NCBI GenBank assembly: GCA_964404985.1
Contig: CAYOMD010000015.1
Span: 1-58,988 of the forward strand
Length of the DNA: 58,988 bases
Source: Hankyongella sp964404985
GTDB lineage: Bacteria > Pseudomonadota > Alphaproteobacteria > Sphingomonadales > Sphingomonadaceae
Direction: 5' to 3'
Part shown: positions 1-8,722 of the stretch, piece after piece
Numbering within the stretch: position 1 is the stretch's first letter
Layout of the letters: each line of letters begins with the position of its first letter
Notes under the pieces: model-generated
What the model was told of the DNA's origin: nothing
What the model saw: only the letters and a program-made list of their open reading frames with translations
Database searches by the model: none
Program-made: the position numbers and the translations under genes

Positions 1-41
1 CGGCACCTAGACAAGTCATTAATTTTAAAGTGTAAAATGTC

Positions 42-118
42 TGGTAGCGGAGGAGGGACTCGAACCCCCGACACGCGGATTATGATTCCGCTGCTCTAAC
101 CACCTGAGCTACTCCGCC
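42..118 (-). tRNA. tRNA-Met (CAT), elongator type
   Basis: Read on the minus strand this is a full cloverleaf of 77 nt. The acceptor strand GGCGGAG pairs with CTCCGCT, followed by discriminator A and an encoded CCA. The anticodon stem GCGGA/TCCGC encloses the loop ATCATAA, giving anticodon CAT. The T-loop TTCGAGT is normal. The first acceptor pair is a G-U wobble. That and the overall sequence fit elongator tRNA-Met rather than initiator; a lysidine-modified tRNA-Ile(CAT) is less likely but not excluded. Confidence 0.93.
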
Positions 119-263
119 CCACAGGGGCCTTGCCCGCGCGCGCCAGCAAGACCGCGGCACTTACGGTAAATCGGCCCACCAGGTCAAGGTTTCGATGCGC
201 CGGGCATGCGATTGTAGCCGGCCTCTGACCCAGCGCATCGCCAGGATGAGGCCGCGCTTCAGC

Positions 264-1403
264 TCAGTTGATGAGGCTCTCGGTAAGGTCCGGAATAACA
301 GTGCGGGTTGTCCCTGCGATCCAGCCGCCGCCGAGCACCCGACCGCCTGCGTAGAGCACTGCCGCCTGACCCGGCGAGACCCCGTATTCCGGGGCCTCGA
401 AGCGCACGTGCGGGGCAGGCCCTGGCATAAACCGCGCCGGGGTCGGCCGTGTCGTCGAGCGCACGCGCACCTGTATCGGCACGCCTTCCTCCGGCGGTGT
501 GTCGCCGAGCCAGTTGACCTCGCGCAGTTCGGCAGAGGCGCAGGCCAGTGCGAGGCGCGGCCCGACCAGCACGCGGTTCTGCGCGGCATCGACCGCGACC
601 ACGTAAAGCGGCTCCGCCAGCCCGCCGATCTCCAGCCCTTTGCGCTGGCCGACCGTGTAATGAATGATGCCCTTGTGCCTACCCAGCACCCGGCCATCGA
701 GGTGGACGATATCGCCGGGCACCTCTGCGCCCGGGCGCAACTTTTTCACCACATCGGCGTATCGACCCTCCGGCACAAAGCAGATGTCCTGACTGTCTGG
801 CTTGGCGGCAACGCTGAGGCCGAAGTCGGTGGCCAGCGCACGCACCACCGGCTTTTCCAGGCCGCCGAGCGGGAAACGCAGGTAGGCAAGCTGCTCCGGC
901 GTCGTCGCGAACAGGAAATAGCTCTGGTCGCGGGCGGGGTCGACAGCGGCGTGCAGTTCCGGCCCGCCCGCCCCCATGATGCGCTGGACATAATGCCCGG
1001 TCGCCATGCAGTCCGCGCCAAGGTCGCGCGCGGTGGCCAGAAGATCGGCAAACTTGACCGTCTGGTTGCAGCGCACGCAGGGAATCGGCGTCTCGCCACG
1101 CAGGTAGGAGTCGGCGAATTCGTCGATCACCGACTGGCGGAAGCGGCTTTCGTAATCGAGCACATAATGGGGGATGCCCAGACGCTCGGCGACCCGTCGT
1201 GCATCGTGGATGTCGGACCCGGCACAGCAGGCCCCGACCCGGCCGACGGCTGCGCCATGGTCGTAGAGCTGCAGGGTGACCCCGATCACGTCGTAGCCCT
1301 CGCGTGCCAGCATGGCGGCGACGACTGAGGAATCGACCCCGCCGGACATGGCCACCACCACGCGCGTCTTGGCCGGCGCACGATCAAATCCCAGACTGTT
1401 CAT
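264..1403 (-). CDS. mnmA: tRNA-specific 2-thiouridylase MnmA
   Basis: Cytoplasmic enzyme that puts sulfur on U34 of the Lys, Glu and Gln tRNAs. The 379-residue length is normal. Residues near 18-26 carry the ATP-pyrophosphatase loop SGGVDSS. The two catalytic cysteines sit in PCVRCN (about residue 105) and DSQDICFVPEG (about residue 205). The TVGQRKGL segment and the C-terminal beta-barrel are present. The ATG at 1403 is the first Met in frame and leads straight into the conserved N-terminus. It lies alone, divergent from the flagellar fliK unit, with a 210-bp gap that must hold both promoters. Confidence 0.96.
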   Translation of the reverse strand: MNSLGFDRAPAKTRVVVAMSGGVDSSVVAAMLAREGYDVIGVTLQLYDHGAAVGRVGACCAGSDIHDARRVAERLGIPHYVLDYESRFRQSVIDEFADSYLRGETPIPCVRCNQTVKFADLLATARDLGADCMATGHYVQRIMGAGGPELHAAVDPARDQSYFLFATTPEQLAYLRFPLGGLEKPVVRALATDFGLSVAAKPDSQDICFVPEGRYADVVKKLRPGAEVPGDIVHLDGRVLGRHKGIIHYTVGQRKGLEIGGLAEPLYVVAVDAAQNRVLVGPRLALACASAELREVNWLGDTPPEEGVPIQVRVRSTTRPTPARFMPGPAPHVRFEAPEYGVSPGQAAVLYAGGRVLGGGWIAGTTRTVIPDLTESLIN

Positions 1404-1562
1404 GGCGCGCTTTTACCCGTGTGGCGCTGGATCGGCAAACTTTGCGTGTGCGGCGGAAATTGCCGCCCGTCCGGCACGCCTGGCACGGCAGGAACTGCCA
1501 TACGCTGGGATCTGGCTCGTGCGTACTGGTAAAAAAGTCAAGTATTTGGCGGCTTGCAGCAC

Positions 1563-1579
1563 TTGGCCCGGCCTTTGCT
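1563..1579 (+). promoter_or_regulatory. sigma54 (-24/-12) promoter for fliK-flgD-flgE
   Basis: TTGGCCCGGCCTTTGCT matches the sigma54 consensus YTGGCACGRNNNTTGCW at every specified base but one. The GG and GC dinucleotides are exactly ten bases apart. A start of transcription about 12 bases downstream would leave a leader of roughly 25 nt before the fliK ATG. Caulobacter-type hook genes are transcribed by sigma54 with FlbD, which is encoded at 10.5 kb here. FlbD enhancer (ftr) sites were not identified. Confidence 0.75.
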
Positions 1580-1613
1580 GAGAAACCCTGCAAAGAAGGC
1601 GTCAGGAGACGAC

Positions 1614-3260
1614 ATGGGTTTCTCATTTCAATCGCTGGGACAGCTGGGGTTGCTGCAGTCCCTGCTTGGGGCTGCACCGGCGGCGGCCGGGCAGGGGGGA
1701 GCATTCCCGGCCGGCGGTCCAAGCCGCAATGGGTTTGGTGCGCTACTGCAACAGGCGTTCGGCACGGCTGATGCCCCGGCGTTGGCAGCGAACGGCACCC
1801 TCAAGAGTGCATCCGGCCCTTCTGCGACCAACCTGGTCGGTGATATCGACGCCGCGCTGCCGCCATCTTTCAATTTCTTCAATGGCCTTGCCGCAGACCA
1901 GGGACTGATCGCAGCCCCATACGGCCTCGATGAGGCGTATGACCCCCAGTCGCCACAGACCGATTTCCTGAGCGCGGCGATCGCGACGCCGCAGACGGCA
2001 TTCAATACAAAAGTCGCGACAGCACTGCGCACGAATACGATCAAGACGGTGGAGCAAGCAGTCGCCCAGCCGATTGTGACACAGCCCGTTGCGGTTGCGT
2101 CAGTCGCCCCGGCGACTGCTCAGGACGCGCAACCGGTATTGCCGACCCAGGTAACACCCGTTGCGGCGACCGGAGCTTCAATCGCAAGCTCCGGTACAGC
2201 CCCCGATATCGAAGAGATACTCGAGGATTCGACTCTTGAGGACTCTGCCGAGGATGCGGTGCCAGCAGCGGCAATCTTTGTCCCCGTATCGGTAGACGTG
2301 CCGGTCGAGACGGCAGCGCTGGTGCCTTCCGCCACGGTTATACCGTCCGGTGTCGCTGGGCCGTCTAAAGCTGCCGCGCCAGTTGAAGACGCAGGCGGCG
2401 CGGCCGAAGGTGAAGCACCGGCTGGGGTCGTCACGACCAATACCCCGGCAGCAGTCTCCCCTCAGAATCGCCCGACCGTCCGGACGGCGCGCCCAAGTGG
2501 CGACGCTGAGACGGCAAGCGCCGTTCTGGCCCCGGACAAGCGCGAGGACAATAGGAACGCTGAAAACCCGGTCGTCAAAGCAGAACATGCCGACAAGGAA
2601 ACAGGGCGTCGTACCCTTGCGGAGACAGACGCCGGGGCGGAGCGCAAGGCAGATCCCGTCATCACTGCAGAGCGACCCGGCATTCCGATCAAGCCTGACA
2701 GCCCCCCAGCGCAGCATGCAGTCAGCCATAAGTCTGCCGATCCTGCTCTGGTCACGGTAGCGCCAGCATCTTTCGCCCCTGAGGTGCAGGCATCCTATAC
2801 ACCGGAGCGCGCCGTGCAGGAGCGTGTACACGCAGCAGCCGCTTCAGATCAGGTCAGCACAGCCGTCGCGCGTGCCGCCCGGGATGGCAGCACGGAAATC
2901 CATGTCCGCCTCGATCCTGTCGAGCTTGGGCGCGTAGAAGTCCGGCTGCATTTCCAGGCCGATGGCGAAGTTCGCGCCCTGGTGACGACAGATAATCCGC
3001 AGACGTTCGATTTGTTGCGTCGGGATTCGCAGGTGCTTGAGCGTGCTCTTCAGGATGCGGGTCTGAAGACCGACAGCGGCAGCCTGAGCTTCAGCCTGCG
3101 CCAGCAGGATCACCAGGCCGGGCAGCAGGAATCAGCCCGGAACCACAGGAACAGCAATGAGTCCGGCCCGTCCACACGGACCGAGTCTCCCGCACTCGCC
3201 GCACTGGAATCACCCCAGCGCGGCCGGCGGCCCACCAGCCTCTTTGATGTTCTCGCTTGA
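1614..3260 (+). CDS. fliK: Flagellar hook-length control protein FliK
   Basis: Secreted molecular ruler that sets hook length and switches the flagellar export gate. The protein is 548 residues from the ATG at 1614, which follows CAGGAGAC; an upstream TTG in frame lacks such a site. The first 400 residues are Ala/Pro/Val-rich low complexity, as expected of FliK. The conserved Flg_hook domain is near residues 425-500, with the stretch LDPVELGRVEVRL and a later LERALQDAGL segment. It lies directly behind a sigma54 promoter and 16 bp upstream of flgD, its partner in hook assembly. Confidence 0.88.
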   Translation: MGFSFQSLGQLGLLQSLLGAAPAAAGQGGAFPAGGPSRNGFGALLQQAFGTADAPALAANGTLKSASGPSATNLVGDIDAALPPSFNFFNGLAADQGLIAAPYGLDEAYDPQSPQTDFLSAAIATPQTAFNTKVATALRTNTIKTVEQAVAQPIVTQPVAVASVAPATAQDAQPVLPTQVTPVAATGASIASSGTAPDIEEILEDSTLEDSAEDAVPAAAIFVPVSVDVPVETAALVPSATVIPSGVAGPSKAAAPVEDAGGAAEGEAPAGVVTTNTPAAVSPQNRPTVRTARPSGDAETASAVLAPDKREDNRNAENPVVKAEHADKETGRRTLAETDAGAERKADPVITAERPGIPIKPDSPPAQHAVSHKSADPALVTVAPASFAPEVQASYTPERAVQERVHAAAASDQVSTAVARAARDGSTEIHVRLDPVELGRVEVRLHFQADGEVRALVTTDNPQTFDLLRRDSQVLERALQDAGLKTDSGSLSFSLRQQDHQAGQQESARNHRNSNESGPSTRTESPALAALESPQRGRRPTSLFDVLA

Positions 3261-3276
3261 ACGAAGGAAAAGCGAC

Positions 3277-3936
3277 ATGCCCTCAGTCAACTCTGCATCC
3301 GCCACGAATCTCGCGAAACCAACGGCAGCGGAAAGTGCATCCAAGTCACTGTCCGGCGACTTCAGCACTTTCCTGACCTTGCTGACCAAGCAGCTCCAAT
3401 ATCAGGACCCGCTGTCGCCGCTCGACACCAACCAGTTCACGGAGCAACTCGTCTCCTTCACCGGCGTCGAGCAATCGATCCAGCAAAACAAGAATCTCGA
3501 GACGCTGATCGGCCTGTTCAGCACCAACGGGCTCAGCGCAGCGACCAGCTATCTCGGCAAGCCGGTCACGGCGGAAACCGATACCCTGTATCTGGGCGCA
3601 GAGGGCGGCGGCTGGTCCTACACACTCGGTGCCAACGCTGCGGAGACCAAGCTGGTCGTCACCGATCCGCGTGGCAAAATCGTGCTGCGCCGCGACGGGG
3701 AGACGAAAGTCGGTGAGCACAGCCTCGCCATCAAGCCCGGTGAACTGCCGCCGGGCATCTATCAACTGCAAGTCTCTGCCAAGAACGATAACGGCTCCAA
3801 GATTGCGAGCGAAGTTTTCCTGCGTGGCGAAGTGACAGCCGTCGAGTCTGCTGACGGCGTTGCGCAGGTCATCGTCGGGGCAACACCTGTCGATCTGCGG
3901 GCCATTAGCAGTATCACGCAACCGGTAATCAAATAA
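3277..3936 (+). CDS. flgD: Flagellar hook capping protein FlgD
   Basis: Scaffold that caps the growing hook so FlgE subunits can polymerise. The 219-residue length fits the family. The N-terminal region contains FLTLLTKQLQYQDPLSPLD followed by NQFTEQLVSFTGVEQ, the strongest FlgD signature. The C-terminal half has the Ig/tudor-like fold region with LPPGIYQLQV. The start at 3277 is preceded by AAGGAAAAG; a longer in-frame extension overlaps the end of fliK and is not family-like. It sits between fliK and flgE in one transcription unit. Confidence 0.92.
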   Translation: MPSVNSASATNLAKPTAAESASKSLSGDFSTFLTLLTKQLQYQDPLSPLDTNQFTEQLVSFTGVEQSIQQNKNLETLIGLFSTNGLSAATSYLGKPVTAETDTLYLGAEGGGWSYTLGANAAETKLVVTDPRGKIVLRRDGETKVGEHSLAIKPGELPPGIYQLQVSAKNDNGSKIASEVFLRGEVTAVESADGVAQVIVGATPVDLRAISSITQPVIK

Positions 3937-3971
3937 CCCAAGAAAACCAACAGTAATCACAGGAGAAAACA

Positions 3972-5315
3972 ATGAGCTTGTATTCCGCTCTCTATTCCGG
4001 CGTCTCAGGTCTGACCGCATACTCAAGCGCACTGAGCGCCATATCGGATAACATCACAAACGTGAATACTGTCGGGTACAAGGGGACCACGACGGAATTC
4101 TCCACACTGGTAACGGAATCGCAGACTTTCTCCCGCTATTCTGCCGGCGGTGTTCGCGCCATCCCGCGAACGCTGGTGTCGCGCCAGGGGCTGCTGCAGG
4201 CTTCCAGCTCGCCGACGGATCTCTCGATCGACGGTGCCGGATTCTTCGTCGTACGGAACTCGCCGAGTGCTACTGCCCAGGGTGCTGTCCAGTTCACCCG
4301 GGCCGGCAGCTTCCGCCCAGATGCCGAAGGCTACCTGAGCAATACCTCTGGCAACTACCTGCTGGGTTTCCCGCTCCAGGTGGACGGATCGGTCACGAAT
4401 ACCGGCAACGTCACCGACCTGGTGCCGATCCGCATCACGGAACTGACCGGCACCGCGGAAGCGACCGAGAATATCCGGATCCGCGCCAACCTGCAGTCGT
4501 CCGACCCTTTGATACCGTCTGTCGTGGGCGGCACCTATGACGTGACGAGCGCCACCAATAACGTGGCAACAGGGGGTGTCGTCCCGAATTTCAGCCGCGA
4601 CATCGAGGTCTTTGATGCACAAGGTGGCACGCATACGGTTTCCGTCGCTTTCGTGAAGACGGCAACCCCGAACCGTTGGGCGGTGGAGGTCTATTCCAAG
4701 CCAGCATCCGACATCGCGACCGGAGCAGGCCTGACTACCGGACAGCTTGCACGCGGCACCATCGCCTTCAACAGTGACGGCAGTCTCGATGTGGCGAACA
4801 CCACGCCTGCGTTGCTGAGCCCCTTGAGTGTAAACTGGACCAACGGTGCCTCGTCGAGCAGTATCAAGCTGAACCTCGGTTCTGATGGCAATGTCGATGG
4901 TCTGACCCAGTTCGACAGCGTTTCAACGGTGATCTCGACCTCGGTCGATGGTGCCGTGTTCGGGAACGTGACCGGAGTCTCCATTGACCGTTCGGGCATC
5001 GTCACCACGCTGTTTGACAACGGCTTGACCCGCGACGTCTTCAAACTGCCGGTGGCAACCTTCCAGAACCCTGACGGACTGACCCGGCTGCAAGGTAACG
5101 CATATGGGGTATCCGATTTCTCCGGCCGCTTTGCACTTGTAGATGCCGGCTCCGGCGGTGGCGGCACGATATCCCCGTCTACGCTGGAAGCCTCGACTGT
5201 GGATTTGGCTGCCGAGTTCACCAATCTCATCACCACGCAGCGCGCGTTCTCGGCATCGACCAAAGTCATCACTACGGTTGACGAGATCCTCGCTGAACTG
5301 AACCAGGTCGTCTAG
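3972..5315 (+). CDS. flgE: Flagellar hook protein FlgE
   Basis: Structural subunit of the flagellar hook, exported by the flagellar type III apparatus. The 447 residues begin with the rod/hook N-terminal motif (SLYSALYSGVSGL, then NITNVNTVGYKG) and end with the C-terminal helix EFTNLITTQRAFSASTKVI followed by VDEILAEL. The DGAGFFVV segment near residue 85 is typical of the hook/basal-body family. A strong ribosome site (CAGGAG) precedes the ATG. It is the last gene of the sigma54 unit; an 11-bp inverted repeat follows within 80 bp. Confidence 0.95.
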   Translation: MSLYSALYSGVSGLTAYSSALSAISDNITNVNTVGYKGTTTEFSTLVTESQTFSRYSAGGVRAIPRTLVSRQGLLQASSSPTDLSIDGAGFFVVRNSPSATAQGAVQFTRAGSFRPDAEGYLSNTSGNYLLGFPLQVDGSVTNTGNVTDLVPIRITELTGTAEATENIRIRANLQSSDPLIPSVVGGTYDVTSATNNVATGGVVPNFSRDIEVFDAQGGTHTVSVAFVKTATPNRWAVEVYSKPASDIATGAGLTTGQLARGTIAFNSDGSLDVANTTPALLSPLSVNWTNGASSSSIKLNLGSDGNVDGLTQFDSVSTVISTSVDGAVFGNVTGVSIDRSGIVTTLFDNGLTRDVFKLPVATFQNPDGLTRLQGNAYGVSDFSGRFALVDAGSGGGGTISPSTLEASTVDLAAEFTNLITTQRAFSASTKVITTVDEILAELNQVV

Positions 5316-5350
5316 GGCCAGGAAGTATGACGGCGCGCCAATGCAACTCC

Positions 5351-5391
5351 TTGAGCGGTATATCCCTTAGTGTCTCGTTCATACCGCTCAA
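5351..5391. repeat. 11-bp perfect inverted repeat between flgE and sciP
   Basis: TTGAGCGGTAT at 5351-5361 is the exact reverse complement of ATACCGCTCAA at 5381-5391, with a 19-nt loop. No T-tract follows, so it is not a classical intrinsic terminator. It could be an attenuated terminator for flgE or an operator for sciP. Confidence 0.55.
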
Positions 5392-5484
5392 CCGAATGTT
5401 TACCCAGTCGCTTATCCGTTCTTTAGGTCACGGTGCCTATGGTGGTCCGACACGCATCAAGCGACGGAGTGGAGTTGAAGTCCG

Positions 5485-5772
5485 ATGATGGAGAACCAAA
5501 AGTTCCGAGCGCACTCGGTAATCGGGCCTTTGGGTGAGCCGCTGACCCTGGACTCGCTGCCGCCCGCCAATACCCGGCGTTGGGTAGTTCGCCGCAAGGC
5601 GGAAGTGGTGGCGGCAGTGAAGGGGGGGTTGCTGACCCTTGAGGAGGCTTGCGAGCGCTATCAGTTGACAAGTGAGGAATACCTCGCATGGCAACGCTCG
5701 GTCGAGCGCAACGGCATGCCGGGGCTTCGTGTCACGCGCGTGCAGCATTACCGGGCGCTTCACAATCGCTGA
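5485..5772 (+). CDS. sciP: SciP-type CtrA inhibitory protein (DUF1153)
   Basis: A 95-residue basic protein with the DUF1153 helix-turn-helix core: VRRKAEVVAAVKGGLLTLEEACERYQ and then LTSEEYLAWQ. In Caulobacter, SciP binds the master regulator CtrA at its target promoters and blocks RNA polymerase recruitment, restricting CtrA output to part of the cell cycle. Its place between flgE and fliF is the Caulobacter arrangement, which supports orthology. The start is the first of two adjacent ATGs, with GGAG about ten bases upstream. It appears to have its own promoter because the gap to flgE is 169 bp. DNA-contact residues were not checked individually. Confidence 0.88.
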   Translation: MMENQKFRAHSVIGPLGEPLTLDSLPPANTRRWVVRRKAEVVAAVKGGLLTLEEACERYQLTSEEYLAWQRSVERNGMPGLRVTRVQHYRALHNR

Positions 5773-5782
5773 TACAATGCTT

Positions 5783-5815
5783 GGCGACGCTGGTGGCTTC
5801 TGTCGCCAGCGTCGG
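5783..5815 (+). terminator. Hairpin after sciP, weak terminator candidate
   Basis: GACGCTGG (5786-5793) pairs with CCAGCGTC (5806-5813) 14 bp after the sciP stop. An alternative overlapping hairpin, GGCGAC with GTCGCC, is mutually exclusive with it. There is no T-tract, so factor-independent termination is uncertain. Confidence 0.35.
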
Positions 5816-5898
5816 CCTGCCTGATATTCTGGATACAATACGACGATTATCGCCTCACTCTTCTAGCTAGACCAAGCTCGGCAAAAAATGCCCAGCGT

Positions 5899-5913
5899 TT
5901 ACGTGCCGTTTAC
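5899..5913 (+). promoter_or_regulatory. Degenerate CtrA-type box upstream of fliF
   Basis: TTAC-N7-TTAC (TTACGTGCCGTTTAC) has the TTAA-N7-TTAA spacing of a CtrA site, with the last base of each half-site changed. It lies about 75 bp before the fliF start. In Caulobacter the fliF promoter is CtrA-activated and the neighbouring SciP antagonises CtrA, so the context favours function. The match alone is weak. Confidence 0.4.
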
Positions 5914-5988
5914 TCTCAGCCCGTACCTTTGACGGCATAGCGCGCTTCCACACCCGGGAGCGCCGCGTCTCTGCTGTCGAGGACATGC

Positions 5989-7680
5989 GTGGATAACGTA
6001 AAAACTCTGGTCGATTCTCTGGGTGTGAAGCGCCTGGCCTTGATGGGTGCCACGGCGCTGGCGCTGATCATCGGCCTTTATTTTCTGTCCGCACGTCTGG
6101 ACTCAGCTGATTACGGCATCTTGTTCACGGACCTTCCGCCGGAGCAGGCGCAAAGCATTACGGAAAAGCTGCGGGGCCTCGGCGTTCCGTTCAAGCTCTC
6201 GCCGGACGGCACGACGGTCATGGCCCCCTCTGCCAAGGTACCGGAACTGCGCATCCAGCTTGCCGGCGAGCAGATCACGGGCCAGATCGGCTATGAACTG
6301 CTGGACAAGCAGGACCCGCTGGGGACCAGCAGCTTTCTGCAGGACGTCAACCACCTGAGAGCGATTGAGGGTGAACTGGTTCGCTCGATCGAGGCTCTGA
6401 ATGCCGTCGAGCGCGCCCGGGTGCATTTGGTCATGCCCAAGCGCCAACTGTTCGAGAAGGAAGCGCACAAGGCGACAGCCTCGATAACGCTGCGCACCCG
6501 TGCACCGCTCACCCAGGCGCAGGTCGGTGCCATCCGCAACCTGGTGGCGGCGGCGGTGCCGAACCTTTCCCCCGATCATGTATCAATTGTCGACCAGAAC
6601 GGCACGCAACTGGCGCGCCCGGGTGACGACGCCATGGGTACGGCGTCCGCCATCGAGGAGCAGCGCATCGCGATCCAGAATCGTCTGCGCGAGCAGATCG
6701 AGACCATGCTGGAGCGTGTGGTCGGGCCGGGGCATGTGCGGGCGGAGGTCTCGGCTGCACTCAGCCAGGACAATGTGCGGGAAGAATCCGAAGTCTATGA
6801 TCCGGATCGCCAGGTGATTGCGCAGCAGACAACCGTGGAGCGTACCAACCGCCAGAATGACAGTGATGCCACAGCCGGTGCCGTAACGGTCGCGAACCAA
6901 CTGCCCGAGAACCAGGGTGCCCAGCCGGGCGGCCAGACCAGCACCAGCGCTGCTGACGAAACCTCCGAACAGATCAATTATTCCAACACTCGTACACGCA
7001 CCACAACGGTTCGTGACGCCGGAGCAATCGCCAAGTTGACCGTTTCTGTGGTCGTGGACGGTGTCACGACACCAGGCAGTGATGGCAAGGTGACCTATGC
7101 GCCGCGCAGCGCGGCCGAGATCGCCAAGCTCACCCGCCTGGTCGAGAATGCCATCGGTTTCGACGGGGAGCGCGGTGACAGTGTGGTTGTCGAGAATCTG
7201 CGCTTCGTCCAGCCGTCAGAAGTGAGCGGCCTGATTGCCGATAGCCTGCCGTTCGGCCTCCAGGTCAGTGACCTCTTGAATCTGGCACAGACTCTGGTGA
7301 TCGGCCTGCTCGGTTTGCTCGCCTTCTTCCTGATCCTGAAGCCTATGATGAAGCGGTCCAAGCAAGATGCGCTGGGGGCAGGAGACGGCGCGGCCTATGC
7401 ACCGGATGGGCAGGAGGAGCGCCTTGCCCTGGCACCACCGGATCGCGGCCAGGTGATCGCAGAACTGATCGACCGTGCGGCGGAAGGCGATGACGAGGCG
7501 ATCCGCCAGATTCAGGCGGCACGCGAAGCCAACGCCGGGCGTCTGTCCGTCGAGACCGAGATCGCGGTCGCCCAGATCGAGGGCAAGCTAAAATCGACCG
7601 CAGTCAAGAAGGTCGCAGAAGTCATCAATCGCAACCCGCTCGAGTCTGCGGCGATTGTGCGCCAGTGGATGTACTCATGA
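5989..7680 (+). CDS. fliF: Flagellar MS-ring protein FliF
   Basis: Membrane protein that forms the MS ring, the base on which the C ring and export gate assemble. The 563 residues have an N-terminal membrane segment (about residues 16-34), the periplasmic ring-building modules (DYGILFTDLPPEQAQ; RVHLVMPKRQLF near residue 150), and a C-terminal membrane segment near residues 426-448. The cytoplasmic tail ends in NPLESAAIVRQW, the FliG-binding region. The start is GTG at 5989 with GAGG upstream; no better ATG exists nearby. It heads the fliF-to-flhA operon. Confidence 0.96.
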   Translation: MDNVKTLVDSLGVKRLALMGATALALIIGLYFLSARLDSADYGILFTDLPPEQAQSITEKLRGLGVPFKLSPDGTTVMAPSAKVPELRIQLAGEQITGQIGYELLDKQDPLGTSSFLQDVNHLRAIEGELVRSIEALNAVERARVHLVMPKRQLFEKEAHKATASITLRTRAPLTQAQVGAIRNLVAAAVPNLSPDHVSIVDQNGTQLARPGDDAMGTASAIEEQRIAIQNRLREQIETMLERVVGPGHVRAEVSAALSQDNVREESEVYDPDRQVIAQQTTVERTNRQNDSDATAGAVTVANQLPENQGAQPGGQTSTSAADETSEQINYSNTRTRTTTVRDAGAIAKLTVSVVVDGVTTPGSDGKVTYAPRSAAEIAKLTRLVENAIGFDGERGDSVVVENLRFVQPSEVSGLIADSLPFGLQVSDLLNLAQTLVIGLLGLLAFFLILKPMMKRSKQDALGAGDGAAYAPDGQEERLALAPPDRGQVIAELIDRAAEGDDEAIRQIQAAREANAGRLSVETEIAVAQIEGKLKSTAVKKVAEVINRNPLESAAIVRQWMYS

Positions 7681-7699
7681 TGTGCCGGAGACATAACCG

Positions 7700-8722
7700 A
7701 TGAGCGCGCTCGACATGGAAGACATCAACAAGATGACCGGCATCGAGAAGGCGGCGACCTTCATGCTGGCTCTCGGGCAGGAACATGGAAAGGCAGTCTG
7801 GGAGCTGCTGACCGAGGATGAGGTCAAGGAACTCTCCCAGGCCATCTCGCTGCTGGGGGCCGTCAAGGCACCGACGGTCGAGAAGCTTTTCGTTCATTTT
7901 GCCTCCGAAGTCTCGACGATCGGCACCTTGCACGGGTCTTTCGAGGCAGCGGAGCGCCTGCTCGCAGGCATCATGCCGCGCGACAAGGTCTCTCAGATCA
8001 TGGACGAAATCCGCGGTCCGGCCGGCCGGACCATGTGGGACAAGCTCGGCAATGTGAACGAGCAGGTACTCGCGACCTATCTCAAGAATGAATATCCGCA
8101 AACCGTCGCGGTGGTTTTGCAGAAGATCAAGCCGGAGCATGCGGCCCGCGTCATCACCTCCCTGCCCGAAGATTTCGCGATGGAAGTCGTGATGCGCATG
8201 CTGCGCATGGAGGCGGTGCAGAAGGACATTCTGGACAAGGTGGAGAATACCTTGCGTGTCGAGTTCATGTCGAACCTCGCGCGCACCAGCCGCAAGGACA
8301 GCCACGAGACCATCGCCGACATCTTCAACTATCTCGACCGCCAGACCGAGGACAGGTTCCTCGGCTCGCTGGAGGAGCGAAACCGCGATTCTGCCGAGAA
8401 AATCCGGGCCATGATGTTCACCTTCGAGGATCTGGCGCGGCTTGATCCGGGTGGTGTGCAAACCCTGTTGCGCAATGTCGAGAAGGACAAGCTGGGTCTG
8501 GCGCTCAAGGGCGCATCCGACAAGCTCAAGGATCTGTTCTTCAGCAATATGTCCGAGCGCGCAGCGAAAATCCTGCGAGAGGACATGGAAGCCATGGGCC
8601 CGGTGCGCTTGAAGGATGTGGATGAAGCCCAGCAATTAATGGTCAATGCCGCAAAGACACTCGCCGACAGCGGCGACATCGTTCTTGCCGACAACAAGGG
8701 TGAGGACGAACTTGTCTACTGA
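7700..8722 (+). CDS. fliG: Flagellar motor switch protein FliG
   Basis: C-ring rotor subunit that converts stator ion flow into torque. The 340 residues have the expected three parts. The N-terminal domain (LTEDEVKELSQAI) binds FliF and the middle domain carries the EHAARVI region. The C-terminal torque domain runs FEDLARLDPGGVQTLLRNVEKDKLGLALKG and keeps the charged residues on its helix. The gene starts 19 bp after fliF, and its stop overlaps the fliH start region, so translation is probably coupled. Confidence 0.97.
   Translation: MSALDMEDINKMTGIEKAATFMLALGQEHGKAVWELLTEDEVKELSQAISLLGAVKAPTVEKLFVHFASEVSTIGTLHGSFEAAERLLAGIMPRDKVSQIMDEIRGPAGRTMWDKLGNVNEQVLATYLKNEYPQTVAVVLQKIKPEHAARVITSLPEDFAMEVVMRMLRMEAVQKDILDKVENTLRVEFMSNLARTSRKDSHETIADIFNYLDRQTEDRFLGSLEERNRDSAEKIRAMMFTFEDLARLDPGGVQTLLRNVEKDKLGLALKGASDKLKDLFFSNMSERAAKILREDMEAMGPVRLKDVDEAQQLMVNAAKTLADSGDIVLADNKGEDELVY

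Noticed and set aside
195..1328. 377-residue open frame on the plus strand opposite mnmA
   Set aside because: It is antisense to a clear mnmA, shows no family motif and is Arg/Ala/His-rich, a product of high GC content.
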